Source: Bacteroidota bacterium (lineage in GTDB: Bacteria > Bacteroidota > Bacteroidia > Cytophagales > Cyclobacteriaceae). Taken from it: DNA of 64,000 nucleotides. The notes beneath the pieces are model-generated. The model saw nothing but the letters and a program-made list of their open reading frames with translations. It was not told the DNA's origin and searched no databases. The translations under genes and the position numbers were made by a program. The stretch is from the NCBI GenBank assembly GCA_018266055.1, contig JAFDYT010000005.1, positions 186,001-250,000 on the forward strand, in the 5' to 3' direction. Below, piece after piece: positions 43,201 through 51,178 of the stretch (the stretch's first letter is position 1; each line of letters opens with the position of its first letter).

Positions 43201-44216
43201 CCTACCAACCCAACATAAAACGGAATTTTCTGCGTGAATACGGCATCATTACCGGCTTGGGAATCATCGGGTACGTAGCGCGCTATTTGTCGGGGCAGTT
43301 CACTACTCAATTCAATATAATCCTGCTCGTGCTCTCGTATTTGCTAGTGGCATTTAGCTGGGAGGTACTACGACTCGTCAACCGGCAACTCAATCAATCG
43401 CTTCCGTTTGAAAAAAGTATTCCACTCCGAATTTTCGTGCAACTCTTGATCGGAATTGTTTTGGCGCTGATCATCCGCCTCACGATTTATCTTTTTGGTG
43501 AGCCATATCTGCAACAGCCGTTGGATAAATTATTTCTGGTTTCCACCTGGTTTATTTACATTTTGGGTGTAACGCTCATCAACGGAATTTTTATCACGAC
43601 TTACTTCATTAGCCGATGGAAGGATTCAATCCGCGAGGCCGAGCGCCTGGAAAAAGAGAAAGCAATTGTGCAGTTTGATAACCTGAAGAACCAACTCAAT
43701 CCACATTTTTTATTTAATGCGCTCTCATCGCTCAACAGCCTGATCGCTGAAAACCAACAACTGGCGTCGGAGTTTTTGCAGCAGCTATCAAAAATCTATC
43801 GGTATATCTTGCAAAACAAAGACAAGAATATGGTCAGTCTCCAAACTGAACTTGATTTTATTCGCAATTACGTGATGCTGGCGGAAACACGTTTTCAAAA
43901 TTCCTTGAAATTTGATTTCGATATTCCGACGCCTGTGCCGGATAAAACCATTGTGCCGGTAACACTTCAGGTGTTGATTGAAAATGCGTTAAAACACAAT
44001 CGTATTGATGAGCAGCATCCGCTACACATTCACATCCATGTGACAGAAAATTATTTGGAGGTGAGCAATAATTTTCAACCACGGAAAACGGTAGACACTT
44101 CCAATAAACAAGGCCTTGAAAACTTAAAGTCATTGTATCGCTTTTACAGTGACGAGCCAGTGTTAATTGACCAGACCGAGTCAACATTCAGAGTAAAAAT
44201 TCCATTGCTTGACTAA
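43197..44216 (+). CDS. LytS/AlgZ-family sensor histidine kinase
   Basis: 339 residues. Four membrane helices (about 17-32, 40-58, 78-98 and 112-138), a short coiled coil, then the His_kinase domain with the phospho-acceptor His170 in NQLNPHFLFNALSSLNSLI. A HATPase-like part follows with VTLQVLIENALKHN and a Gly-Leu segment (NKQGLENLKSLYRFY). It overlaps the ATPase gene by four bases and the LytTR regulator by one base, so transporter and sensing are made together. Confidence 0.94.
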   Translation: MTYQPNIKRNFLREYGIITGLGIIGYVARYLSGQFTTQFNIILLVLSYLLVAFSWEVLRLVNRQLNQSLPFEKSIPLRIFVQLLIGIVLALIIRLTIYLFGEPYLQQPLDKLFLVSTWFIYILGVTLINGIFITTYFISRWKDSIREAERLEKEKAIVQFDNLKNQLNPHFLFNALSSLNSLIAENQQLASEFLQQLSKIYRYILQNKDKNMVSLQTELDFIRNYVMLAETRFQNSLKFDFDIPTPVPDKTIVPVTLQVLIENALKHNRIDEQHPLHIHIHVTENYLEVSNNFQPRKTVDTSNKQGLENLKSLYRFYSDEPVLIDQTESTFRVKIPLLD

Positions 44217-44968
44217 TGAAAATACTAATCATAGAAGACGAGCCTCTGGTGGCAAAAAATTTGATCGCGCTGGTTAAATCCATCGAACCCCAAGTTCATA
44301 TTGATGGCCCGCTGACCAGCGTTACTGCTGGCCAGGAATGGCTAAGGAAAAACCAGTCGCCCGATCTTATTCTGGCTGACATACAGCTTTCAGATGGCAC
44401 GAGTTTCGAAATTTTTGAAAAACAAAAAACGACTTGCCCGATTATTTTTACGACGGCGTACGATGAATATGCGATCCGGGCTTTTAAACTGAACAGCATC
44501 GATTATTTGCTGAAGCCGATCGACAAAAAAGAGCTTGAGAGCGCGCTGACAAAATACAAGTCGCTTACCGATACGTCGGCTGTATCGGACGAAATCAGGG
44601 AGCTCTTGGTGCATTGGAATAAGCCAGAAAAAAAATTCAAGGAACGTTTTCTCTCGCAACAAAGAAACAGTCTTGTACCGGTGCCGGTGAATGACATTAC
44701 CTTTTTCCACAAACAGGAATTGGTCTTTATTCACACCGTTAATAATGAGCGGTTGATTTCCGAACATAATACGCTTGACGAAGTGGAGGCATTAGTAAAC
44801 CCTGAGGTGTTTTTTCGTGTCAACCGGCAATACCTGGTGCACATTCAGGCTGTTGCCAAGATCACGGCTACACACAAAGGCATGAATGTTCTTCTTAAAA
44901 CTCCTGGCAATGTAGAACTGGAGTTGAGCCGCGAAAAGATCACGGCCATTAAAAAATGGATGAGCTAA
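44216..44968 (+). CDS. LytTR-family response regulator
   Basis: 250 residues. The receiver domain has EDE in LIIEDEPLVAKNL, Asp55 in LILADIQLSDG, and Lys in DYLLKPIDKKE. The LytTR DNA-binding domain (about 145-248) has KERFLSQQRNSLVPVPVNDITFF, HNTLDEVEALVNPEVFFRVNRQYLVHI and VELELSREKITAIKKWM. It is the partner of the LytS-type kinase encoded just before it and may control the transporter operon itself. Confidence 0.95.
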   Translation: MKILIIEDEPLVAKNLIALVKSIEPQVHIDGPLTSVTAGQEWLRKNQSPDLILADIQLSDGTSFEIFEKQKTTCPIIFTTAYDEYAIRAFKLNSIDYLLKPIDKKELESALTKYKSLTDTSAVSDEIRELLVHWNKPEKKFKERFLSQQRNSLVPVPVNDITFFHKQELVFIHTVNNERLISEHNTLDEVEALVNPEVFFRVNRQYLVHIQAVAKITATHKGMNVLLKTPGNVELELSREKITAIKKWMS

Positions 44969-44971
44969 TTA

Positions 44972-45574
44972 CTACTCAGGATTTTCCAGTTCGTGAATGA
45001 GCCCTTGTAAATCAAGAAGGCATCGGCCATACGAAATCTTGTACATCCATTTGGTGAGATAATAGGAGAGTGGAGTAATAATAGCGAGGGTCAGGAAAAA
45101 AGAAATAATGACTACGTTTTTCCTCATCAAAGTTTCCAGGTCACTACTGGCTTCTGCACCTCCCAGAAAGAAACCAGAAGCCGCGGCAATTGGATAAATG
45201 AAAAGAGATACACGTTCCTGAAACTTGATGTTGGAAGTGATGAAATCATGGGTGTGGGTGAGTGCTTCTTTCAAACTTTTGTTCACAGGCAGAGCGATGT
45301 TGATTTTCTTATACATCGAGTAGTTAATCACGAAAAAGAAAACATAGGCAAGAATTACCAGGAGGAGGCTGCCCTTCACCAATCGCTCAGGAGAAACGAT
45401 AAATAAGTATAAAAAGAAGGCAAGACAAACCACGGAGAATGCAGTGGTGATCAGGTATGCATTTTTTAACCGCTGAACCGGGTGCTTCGACTTTTTGGCA
45501 ATGGTCACCGCACCAAGCACCGGCTTGTTGAGTTTTTCGGTTTCCAGTTTTTTCCAAACTTCCTGCAAGTCCAT
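44972..45574 (-). CDS. Four-helix membrane protein, probable ECF sigma partner
   Basis: 200 residues from ATG 45574, overlapping the sigma-factor stop (TAATG). The N-terminal ~35 residues are soluble and charged (DLQEVWKKLETEKLNKPVLGAV), the rest has four membrane helices (about 38-60, 68-86, 122-140 and 150-172). No known anti-sigma domain (ZAS, FecR) is recognised. Position and overlap are those of an anti-sigma factor, so a regulatory role is likely but unproven. Confidence 0.72.
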   Translation of the reverse strand: MDLQEVWKKLETEKLNKPVLGAVTIAKKSKHPVQRLKNAYLITTAFSVVCLAFFLYLFIVSPERLVKGSLLLVILAYVFFFVINYSMYKKINIALPVNKSLKEALTHTHDFITSNIKFQERVSLFIYPIAAASGFFLGGAEASSDLETLMRKNVVIISFFLTLAIITPLSYYLTKWMYKISYGRCLLDLQGLIHELENPE

Positions 45575-46053
45575 TAGTTTCCTTTCAGTTTTTTTGTAAT
45601 CGATTCTTTGATGCGATGAAGCTTCACAGCCACATTATTTTTGGTAAGCCCTGAAATGTCTGCGATCTCTTCGTTTTCATAACCATCGAGGTGCAATGAA
45701 ATGATCATACGATCGATTTCGTTGAGTTCGCGAATTGCCATGTACAACGCCTCCGTTTCTTCGTGCTGATTTTTTTCTCCTTGGCTTACCTCCAATTCGG
45801 CGAGGTTTTCGTGGGGAATCACCAATTGCGGCCGGCGTTTGAACGTGAGCACCGTATTCAAGGCGACACGATAAAGCCACGTAGAGAATTTTGACTCGCC
45901 TTTGAAATTAGGGAAAGACCTCCAGGCCTGAAAAATTATTTCCTGAAACAGATCGCGCTCGTCTTCGTCATGGCGTACATAAAGCCGGATTACTTTAAAA
46001 ATAATCCCTCTATTTTGTTCGATCAGCGCTGTGAATTCCTTCTCTTTCGCCAT
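45574..46053 (-). CDS. ECF-family RNA polymerase sigma factor
   Basis: 159 residues from ATG 46053. Region 2 shows IIFKVIRLYVRHDEDERDLFQEIIFQAWRSFPNF and FSTWLYRVALNTVLTF; region 4 shows MAIRELNEIDRMIISLHLDGYENEEIADISGLTKNNVAVKLHR. It directs RNA polymerase to a stress or envelope regulon, with the membrane protein downstream as probable controller. Target promoters are unknown. Confidence 0.95.
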   Translation of the reverse strand: MAKEKEFTALIEQNRGIIFKVIRLYVRHDEDERDLFQEIIFQAWRSFPNFKGESKFSTWLYRVALNTVLTFKRRPQLVIPHENLAELEVSQGEKNQHEETEALYMAIRELNEIDRMIISLHLDGYENEEIADISGLTKNNVAVKLHRIKESITKKLKGN

Positions 46054-46186
46054 GACGGTTAGTGAATCAATTTATTAACCATGACGATCCAGAAAGGTTT
46101 AGGTATTGGCGCATCGGCATTCTTGTTTGAGATGAGTAACATAACTCAGCATCAAATTACACTCTTAACAAAAAATATTTAGCTGA

Positions 46187-46205
46187 TCTAGAATGTAATT
46201 ATCTA
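46187..46205. other. Inverted repeat CTAGA-N9-TCTAG
   Basis: Five-base arms (CTAGA and TCTAG) around nine AT-rich bases, in the divergent gap between the sigma factor and the small membrane protein at 46245. It could be an operator; the short arms make chance likely. Confidence 0.3.
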
Positions 46206-46244
46206 GCCCTGTCGGAAACTTATTCATTGAGAAATTAAATACGA

Positions 46245-46448
46245 ATGAAAAGAAAATTCTTTGCCAAGCATCTCTTTCTGGCTCTGGGCATCCTCGTCGG
46301 ATTTATTGTTCTGGGGTTGGTGATCAAGTCGATAAGGCCACAAACGCAAATGGATTCCTTTTTAGTAGAGGGGATTATCCTGTCGTCGTTACCTTTTTGG
46401 CTTACCCAGGAGGAAAGAAATAATTGTAAAACATTAAAATCAAAATGA
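46245..46448 (+). CDS. Small two-helix membrane protein
   Basis: 67 residues from ATG 46245. A basic N-terminus (MKRKFFAKH) and two hydrophobic helices (about 9-27 and 40-52) are visible. No family recognised. Its stop overlaps the next gene (ATGATG, four bases), so the two small proteins are made as a pair. They are divergent from the ECF sigma factor. Confidence 0.6.
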   Translation: MKRKFFAKHLFLALGILVGFIVLGLVIKSIRPQTQMDSFLVEGIILSSLPFWLTQEERNNCKTLKSK

Positions 46449-46726
46449 TGACGACCTTCAGACAAAATGGAACTTCCAATAAGTCCATACTTTTTAATCG
46501 CTCGATGTACGCGCTTTTCGTGGCGTTGAGCTTATACTTTTTTATTGGAACCAAAGACCTAGCTACCGCAATGACTAACCTTGGGTTGGCCTTAGTTTTC
46601 GATCCATTTGATCAGAATGTAATGTGGTCCAACCGTCCGCTCTATCAGCGCCTTTGGCTGTTAGTGCATGTTGGATTCGTCATTTCGTTATTCGTGTATC
46701 TAATTTTTTCAGGAACAAGAGTTTGA
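46445..46726 (+). CDS. Small membrane protein, partner of preceding gene
   Basis: 93 residues from ATG 46445. Two hydrophobic stretches (about 21-50 and 70-90) with FDPFDQNVMWSNRPLYQRLWLLVHV between them. No family recognised. It likely forms a unit with the preceding 67-residue protein. Confidence 0.6.
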   Translation: MMTTFRQNGTSNKSILFNRSMYALFVALSLYFFIGTKDLATAMTNLGLALVFDPFDQNVMWSNRPLYQRLWLLVHVGFVISLFVYLIFSGTRV

Positions 46727-46732
46727 ATTCCC

Positions 46733-47179
46733 TTACGACTGTGGCTTTAGTGTCCACAGCCAGGCATCACCAATTTCATGGTCTTGCACTACGCCAGCGT
46801 ATTTGAAGCCATTGCGTTTTAGCACTGTGGTCGATGCATTTTGGCGAGGTTCAGTTTTAGCTGTGATCAATAGGGCAGGATCATTTTGCCAGGCGATATC
46901 AATTAGCGTTTTGCAGGCGAACGAGGCGACTCCTTGCCGTTCAAATTCTTTGTTGGTACTGTAGGCAATTTCAACTTTTCCTTCGCTGGGCCGAGCTACG
47001 AAACCGCCGACACCAACCACCTTGCCTTCGCGCATCACCCAATAGCCAATCCAAGGCTGATGATAACCGACCTTATGATAGTAGGCTGGGTAGTGCTGAA
47101 AAATCTCTCGGCAATAAGAATTGTCAAAAACCTCGCGGGTGGGGTCTTCGTCAATTAATAGTGGCTCGAACGTCAACAT
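46733..47179 (-). CDS. GNAT-family N-acetyltransferase
   Basis: 148 residues from ATG 47179. The acetyl-CoA-binding region is FERQGVASFACKTLIDIA with GKVEIAYSTNKEF before it, and NASTTVLKRNGFKYAGV in the last third. This is the RimJ/RimL-like group that acetylates protein N-termini, antibiotics or small amines. Substrate unknown. It is convergent with the small membrane protein gene. Confidence 0.9.
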   Translation of the reverse strand: MLTFEPLLIDEDPTREVFDNSYCREIFQHYPAYYHKVGYHQPWIGYWVMREGKVVGVGGFVARPSEGKVEIAYSTNKEFERQGVASFACKTLIDIAWQNDPALLITAKTEPRQNASTTVLKRNGFKYAGVVQDHEIGDAWLWTLKPQS

Positions 47180-47223
47180 TGCCTGGTAGATTTTTGATTA
47201 ACTAAAGATACAGAATCTTTGCG

Positions 47224-48603
47224 TTAAAGCAGCGTGCCATGCATGATTACGAATGCAATGCTGAAATAAATGACCAATCCGGTTACGTCCACAAGGGTGG
47301 CAACAAATGGCGCCGACGAAACAGCCGGATCGGCTCCGAATTTTTTTAAGACCAAAGGCAACATCGATCCGGAAAGGGTACCCCAGAGAACGACACCGAT
47401 AAGGGAAAGCCCCACCACAGTGGCGACGAGCAGCCAATGTTCTCCATAAATATTTGAGAATAAGGTCCATGCCGAAACCCTGGCGAAGCCGATGAGCCCT
47501 AAGGTTGTTCCCAGAAAAAGTCCGGAAAGAAACTCGCGCTTCATCACACTCCACCAGTCGCGCAGGGTCACTTCACCGAGCGCCATGGCACGGATAATAA
47601 GCGTGGACGCTTGCGATCCCGAGTTACCACCGCTGGAGATGATCAGCGGAACAAACAATGCAAGGACCACTGCCTTAGCGATTTCTCCTTCAAAAAAACC
47701 CATGGCTGTGGCCGTTAGCATTTCGCCGAGAAAAAGAACGATCAGCCATCCCGATCTTTTTTTCATCAGCTGCAGAAAGGGAACCTTCATGTAAGGCTCG
47801 TCCAATGCTTCCACACCACCAATCTTCTGAATGTTTTCCGTTTCTTCTGCCACCGCCAAACGCAATACGTCATCGATGGTCACGATACCGATCATAACTC
47901 CTTCTTCATCGGTTACCGGCAATGCCACACGGTTGTTTTTTCGAAACTCAGCGATTGCACTTTCTTCGTCGTTCGTGACTTTCAGGCAATTGAATTTCCC
48001 GTCCATGATTTCTTTTACTTTTTTCGACGGGTCGACAAGCAGAAATTCGCGGATGCGGAGGTCATCAAGCAGATGTCCTTCTTCGTTGACTACATAAATC
48101 ACGTTGATGGTTTCAGTGTCCTTGCCGTGCGTCCGAATGTAATCCAGTACTTGCTGCACAGTCCATTCCGGATCCACAGTTAAGTACTCTGGCGTCATCA
48201 GTCGCCCGACGCTATGCTCAGGATAGCCCAGTTGCTTCAGTGTGATTACTCGCTCATCTTCCGTGAGTAATCCAAGTAAATCTTTTACTGTAATGCCCGG
48301 CAACTCCGATAAAAATTGCGTCCGGTCATCCGGCTGAATTTCATTTAATATTCTAGCAGCTTGTTCGTGCGGTAAGTTTTTGATGATCTGCTTTTGTGTG
48401 GCGATGTCGAGCACCTTAAAGGTTTTCACCACCATCACATAGGGCAACGCTGTAAAGACGAAGGCCTGATCGTTTGCGGGCAAGTGATACACGTAGTCAG
48501 CGATTTCTGGGCTTTGCCAGTTGGCGAAAGCCAGCTTGAGTTCATCGAGTTTGCGCTGATGAATCAGCGTGCTTACTTTCCGTTTTTTCAATTTTCTTTT
48601 CAT
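47224..48603 (-). CDS. mgtE: Magnesium transporter MgtE
   Basis: 459 residues from ATG 48603, full length. N-terminal superhelical MgtE_N domain (about 15-130), two CBS domains (about 140-260: VGRLMTPEYLTVDPEWTVQQVLDYI and VTDEEGVMIGIVTIDDVLRLA), a plug helix and five C-terminal membrane helices. The pore helices include LIISSGGNSGSQASTLIIRALALGE-like sequence (visible as SSGGNSGSQASTLIIRAM). It is a Mg-gated channel of the inner membrane. No Mg riboswitch is recognised in its leader. Confidence 0.95.
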   Translation of the reverse strand: MKRKLKKRKVSTLIHQRKLDELKLAFANWQSPEIADYVYHLPANDQAFVFTALPYVMVVKTFKVLDIATQKQIIKNLPHEQAARILNEIQPDDRTQFLSELPGITVKDLLGLLTEDERVITLKQLGYPEHSVGRLMTPEYLTVDPEWTVQQVLDYIRTHGKDTETINVIYVVNEEGHLLDDLRIREFLLVDPSKKVKEIMDGKFNCLKVTNDEESAIAEFRKNNRVALPVTDEEGVMIGIVTIDDVLRLAVAEETENIQKIGGVEALDEPYMKVPFLQLMKKRSGWLIVLFLGEMLTATAMGFFEGEIAKAVVLALFVPLIISSGGNSGSQASTLIIRAMALGEVTLRDWWSVMKREFLSGLFLGTTLGLIGFARVSAWTLFSNIYGEHWLLVATVVGLSLIGVVLWGTLSGSMLPLVLKKFGADPAVSSAPFVATLVDVTGLVIYFSIAFVIMHGTLL

Positions 48604-48732
48604 GTCAATTCAAGCTCAGGGTTTACGGCTATGTTATAACATCCTGCAAGGTAAGACAGATGAATCGAATATGGATGCGGCTGGACTTGAGGCTTTTCGC
48701 GGCGCCACGCGCTACTGACGCTGTGATTTTTA

Positions 48733-48766
48733 TAAATAAAAAAGGTCAGCGCTATCACTGACCTTT
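48733..48766 (-). terminator. Rho-independent terminator of tRNA-Pro
   Basis: On the minus strand AAAGGTCAG and CTGACCTTT pair around an 8-base loop and run into TTTTATTTATAAA, right after the tRNA-Pro 3' end. Confidence 0.8.
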
Positions 48767-48767
48767 G

Positions 48768-48841
48768 TCGGGATGACTGGATTCGAACCAGCGACCTCTA
48801 CGTCCCGAACGTAGCGCACTACCGGGCTGTGCTACATCCCG
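48768..48841 (-). tRNA. tRNA-Pro (anticodon CGG)
   Basis: 74 bases on the minus strand. Acceptor CGGGATG/CATCCCG, D-arm GCAC-AGCCCGGTA-GTGC, anticodon arm CTACG-TTCGGGA-CGTAG giving CGG, T-arm GCTGG-TTCGAAT-CCAGT. It reads CCG. Confidence 0.95.
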
Positions 48842-48937
48842 TTCATGATTTTCTTTGCAAAAATAAAAATTCAACATCATTGAACAATGGTTTTTCCCGC
48901 AAAGGAGTAGTACATTCACCTAAATTAAAGTAACTCT

Positions 48938-50548
48938 ATGCAGCGACGAACTTTTCTCCGGCAAACTTCCCTCACGGCCATCGTGCTTCCCTGGGCTTTG
49001 GATGCGTGCACTTCAAAAGAAACTACCGTTGTGGCAACGACCAACAACATTACGTTGGACGAACTTATGCTGACCGATTTGCAAAAGAAAATGCAAGCCG
49101 GAGAACTCACCTCTAAAGCGATTACCGAATTTTATTTGAATAGAATCGATCAGATTGATAAACATGGCCCGGCAATTAATTCTGTCATCGAGGTTAATCC
49201 GGATGCGCTCTCGATAGCCGAGCAGTTGGATAAAGAGCGTAGCGAAAATAAAATCCGCGGACCATTGCATGGCATTCCGGTTTTAATCAAAGATAATATT
49301 GACTCTGCCGACAAAATGCTTACTACTGCCGGCTCCATTGCATTGGAAGGAAACCATGCTACCACAGACGCTTTCATCATTGCGCAGTTGAGGGAAGCCG
49401 GTGCGGTGCTCCTCGGAAAAACTAACTTGAGCGAGTGGGCTAACTTTCGCTCCACGCGATCATCGAGCGGATGGAGCAGCCGCGGAGGCCAGACTAAAAA
49501 CCCTTATGCATTAGAAAGAAACCCTTGTGGATCGAGCTCCGGTTCTGGTGCGGCAGTGTCGGCGAATTTATGTGCGGTAGCCATCGGCACGGAAACCAAC
49601 GGCTCGATTATTTGTCCAGCTTCGATTAACGGCGTCGTCGGAATCAAACCGACGGTTGGGTTGTGGAGCCGATCGGGGATTATTCCGATTTCGGCAACGC
49701 AAGACACAGCGGGACCGATGGCGCGCACAGTGACTGATGCAGCCATCTTGCTCGGCGCATTAACAGGCGTCGATAAAAATGATTCAGCCACTCAACATAG
49801 TGAAGGAAAGTTTGAAAAAGATTATACCAAATTTCTCGACGCTAGCGGTTTGAAAGGAAAGCGGATCGGGATTGAAAAATCTTTTCTTAAAAGTCACGAA
49901 GCTGTAGACGCACTATTGCAAAAAGCGATAGAACAAATGAAAAGCCAGGGAGCAGAAATTGTTGAGGTTGATTTTTTGAAGCTGCTCGATGGGATCCGAA
50001 TGGACGAATACCTGGTGTTGCAATATGAATTCAAAGACGGATTGAACAAGTTCTTGAAAACTGCCAATGGAAAAGTGAAATCCTTGAAGGAGCTGATCGA
50101 ATTCAACAAGGCCAATGAAGCGAAGGCGATGCCTTATTTCAAGCAGGAGATCCTGGAAAGCAGCGAGACCAAAGGCGACCTTAATTCGAAAGAATATAAA
50201 AGCGCACTCCAGCATATTCTTTCCGTCACGCAATCGGCCGTTAATTCAGTGATGGAAAAAGAAAAACTGGATGCGATCAGCGGACCCTCATATGGCCCAT
50301 CGTGGTGTACGGATTGGATCAACGGGGACTATGGCACCGGCTACGGATTTACCGATGCGGCAGCCATCAGCGGGTATCCGCACATCTCAGTGCCCATGGG
50401 TTTTGTTTTTGATTTACCAATTGGGCTTTCCTTTTTTGGAAGAGCCTATAGCGAAGGCGAGTTGATTAAAATAGCATTTGCCTACGAACAGGCTTCAAAG
50501 AACAGGAAAGCACCACAGTTCAAAACCAGTGAAGCTAACAAAGTATAG
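48938..50548 (+). CDS. Secreted amidase (amidase signature family)
   Basis: 536 residues from ATG 48938. The N-terminus MQRRTFLRQTSLTAIVLPWALDAC combines a Tat-like QRRTFLR with a possible lipobox (LDAC), so export as a folded lipoprotein is likely. Catalytic Ser-cisSer-Lys: Lys118 in GIPVLIKDNID, cis-Ser near 200 in PCGSSSGSGAAV, nucleophile Ser223 in GTETNGSIICPA. It hydrolyses amide bonds; the substrate (peptide amide, aryl amide or nitrile product) is unknown. The TAG stop lies inside the promoter-like box of the next gene. Confidence 0.93.
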   Translation: MQRRTFLRQTSLTAIVLPWALDACTSKETTVVATTNNITLDELMLTDLQKKMQAGELTSKAITEFYLNRIDQIDKHGPAINSVIEVNPDALSIAEQLDKERSENKIRGPLHGIPVLIKDNIDSADKMLTTAGSIALEGNHATTDAFIIAQLREAGAVLLGKTNLSEWANFRSTRSSSGWSSRGGQTKNPYALERNPCGSSSGSGAAVSANLCAVAIGTETNGSIICPASINGVVGIKPTVGLWSRSGIIPISATQDTAGPMARTVTDAAILLGALTGVDKNDSATQHSEGKFEKDYTKFLDASGLKGKRIGIEKSFLKSHEAVDALLQKAIEQMKSQGAEIVEVDFLKLLDGIRMDEYLVLQYEFKDGLNKFLKTANGKVKSLKELIEFNKANEAKAMPYFKQEILESSETKGDLNSKEYKSALQHILSVTQSAVNSVMEKEKLDAISGPSYGPSWCTDWINGDYGTGYGFTDAAAISGYPHISVPMGFVFDLPIGLSFFGRAYSEGELIKIAFAYEQASKNRKAPQFKTSEANKV

Positions 50549-50553
50549 CTTTG
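50546..50553 (+). promoter_or_regulatory. Putative -7 box TAGCTTTG
   Basis: Exact TAnnTTTG match whose first three bases are the amidase stop codon, 20 bases before ATG 50574. It suggests the NTF2-like gene can be expressed alone. Confidence 0.35.
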
Positions 50554-50573
50554 CGCGACCAAAAAAATCAGCC

Positions 50574-51041
50574 ATGACCAACGAAGAAGTAGTAACAAAA
50601 TTCTATTCAGCTTTTCAAAAACTGGATTACGCCACCATGCAATCGTGCTATGCCGACGACGCTGTTTTTCAGGATCCCGCTTTCGGTGACCTGAATGGGG
50701 ATGAAGTGAAAGCGATGTGGGAGATGCTGGCCAAAAACGCCAAAAATTTTTCACTGGTTTTTTCTGACATTAAGCCGGAAGACGATGAATACATCACGTG
50801 CAAGTGGGTGGCAACTTACACCTTCTCTGCTACCGGCAGGAATGTGGTGAATAGAATACAAGCTTACTTGCGCATTCAAAACGGAAAAATCACAGAGCAC
50901 ACCGATTACTTTAATTTCTGGGCATGGAGCCGCCAGGCGATGGGGCTCAGCGGTTGGTTGCTGGGCTGGACATCTTATTTTAAAAGCCAGGTGAAAAGCA
51001 AAGCCCGCGGAAATCTCGAAAAATTCATGGCCAAAAAATAA
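50574..51041 (+). CDS. NTF2/SnoaL-like protein
   Basis: 155 residues from ATG 50574; the frame is open back to 50478 within the amidase gene, but the family N-terminus NEEVVTKFYSAFQKLDYATM starts here. Cone-shaped NTF2 fold elements: MQSCYADDAVFQDPAF, CKWVATYTFSATGRNVVNRIQAYLRIQNGKI, TDYFNFWAWSRQAMG. These SnoaL-like proteins are small cyclase-like or binding proteins; no function can be set. Confidence 0.86.
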   Translation: MTNEEVVTKFYSAFQKLDYATMQSCYADDAVFQDPAFGDLNGDEVKAMWEMLAKNAKNFSLVFSDIKPEDDEYITCKWVATYTFSATGRNVVNRIQAYLRIQNGKITEHTDYFNFWAWSRQAMGLSGWLLGWTSYFKSQVKSKARGNLEKFMAKK

Positions 51042-51143
51042 GGCCAAATTAATTCTACCTTTTTCCAAATCATTGTAACCAAGGGTGGAACTGCTGCGTC
51101 AAAGCCATTGAAAATATTTTTCAGGCCGTGCAACCTTTACCTT

Positions 51144-51158
51144 GAAAGATCATCTTTC
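51144..51158. other. Inverted repeat GAAAGAT-C-ATCTTTC
   Basis: A perfect 7-base palindrome around one base, 20 bases upstream of the DUF2807 gene start (51179). A plausible operator; could also be a short hairpin in the leader. Confidence 0.4.
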
Positions 51159-51178
51159 AGGCACTAAATAAATTTATT

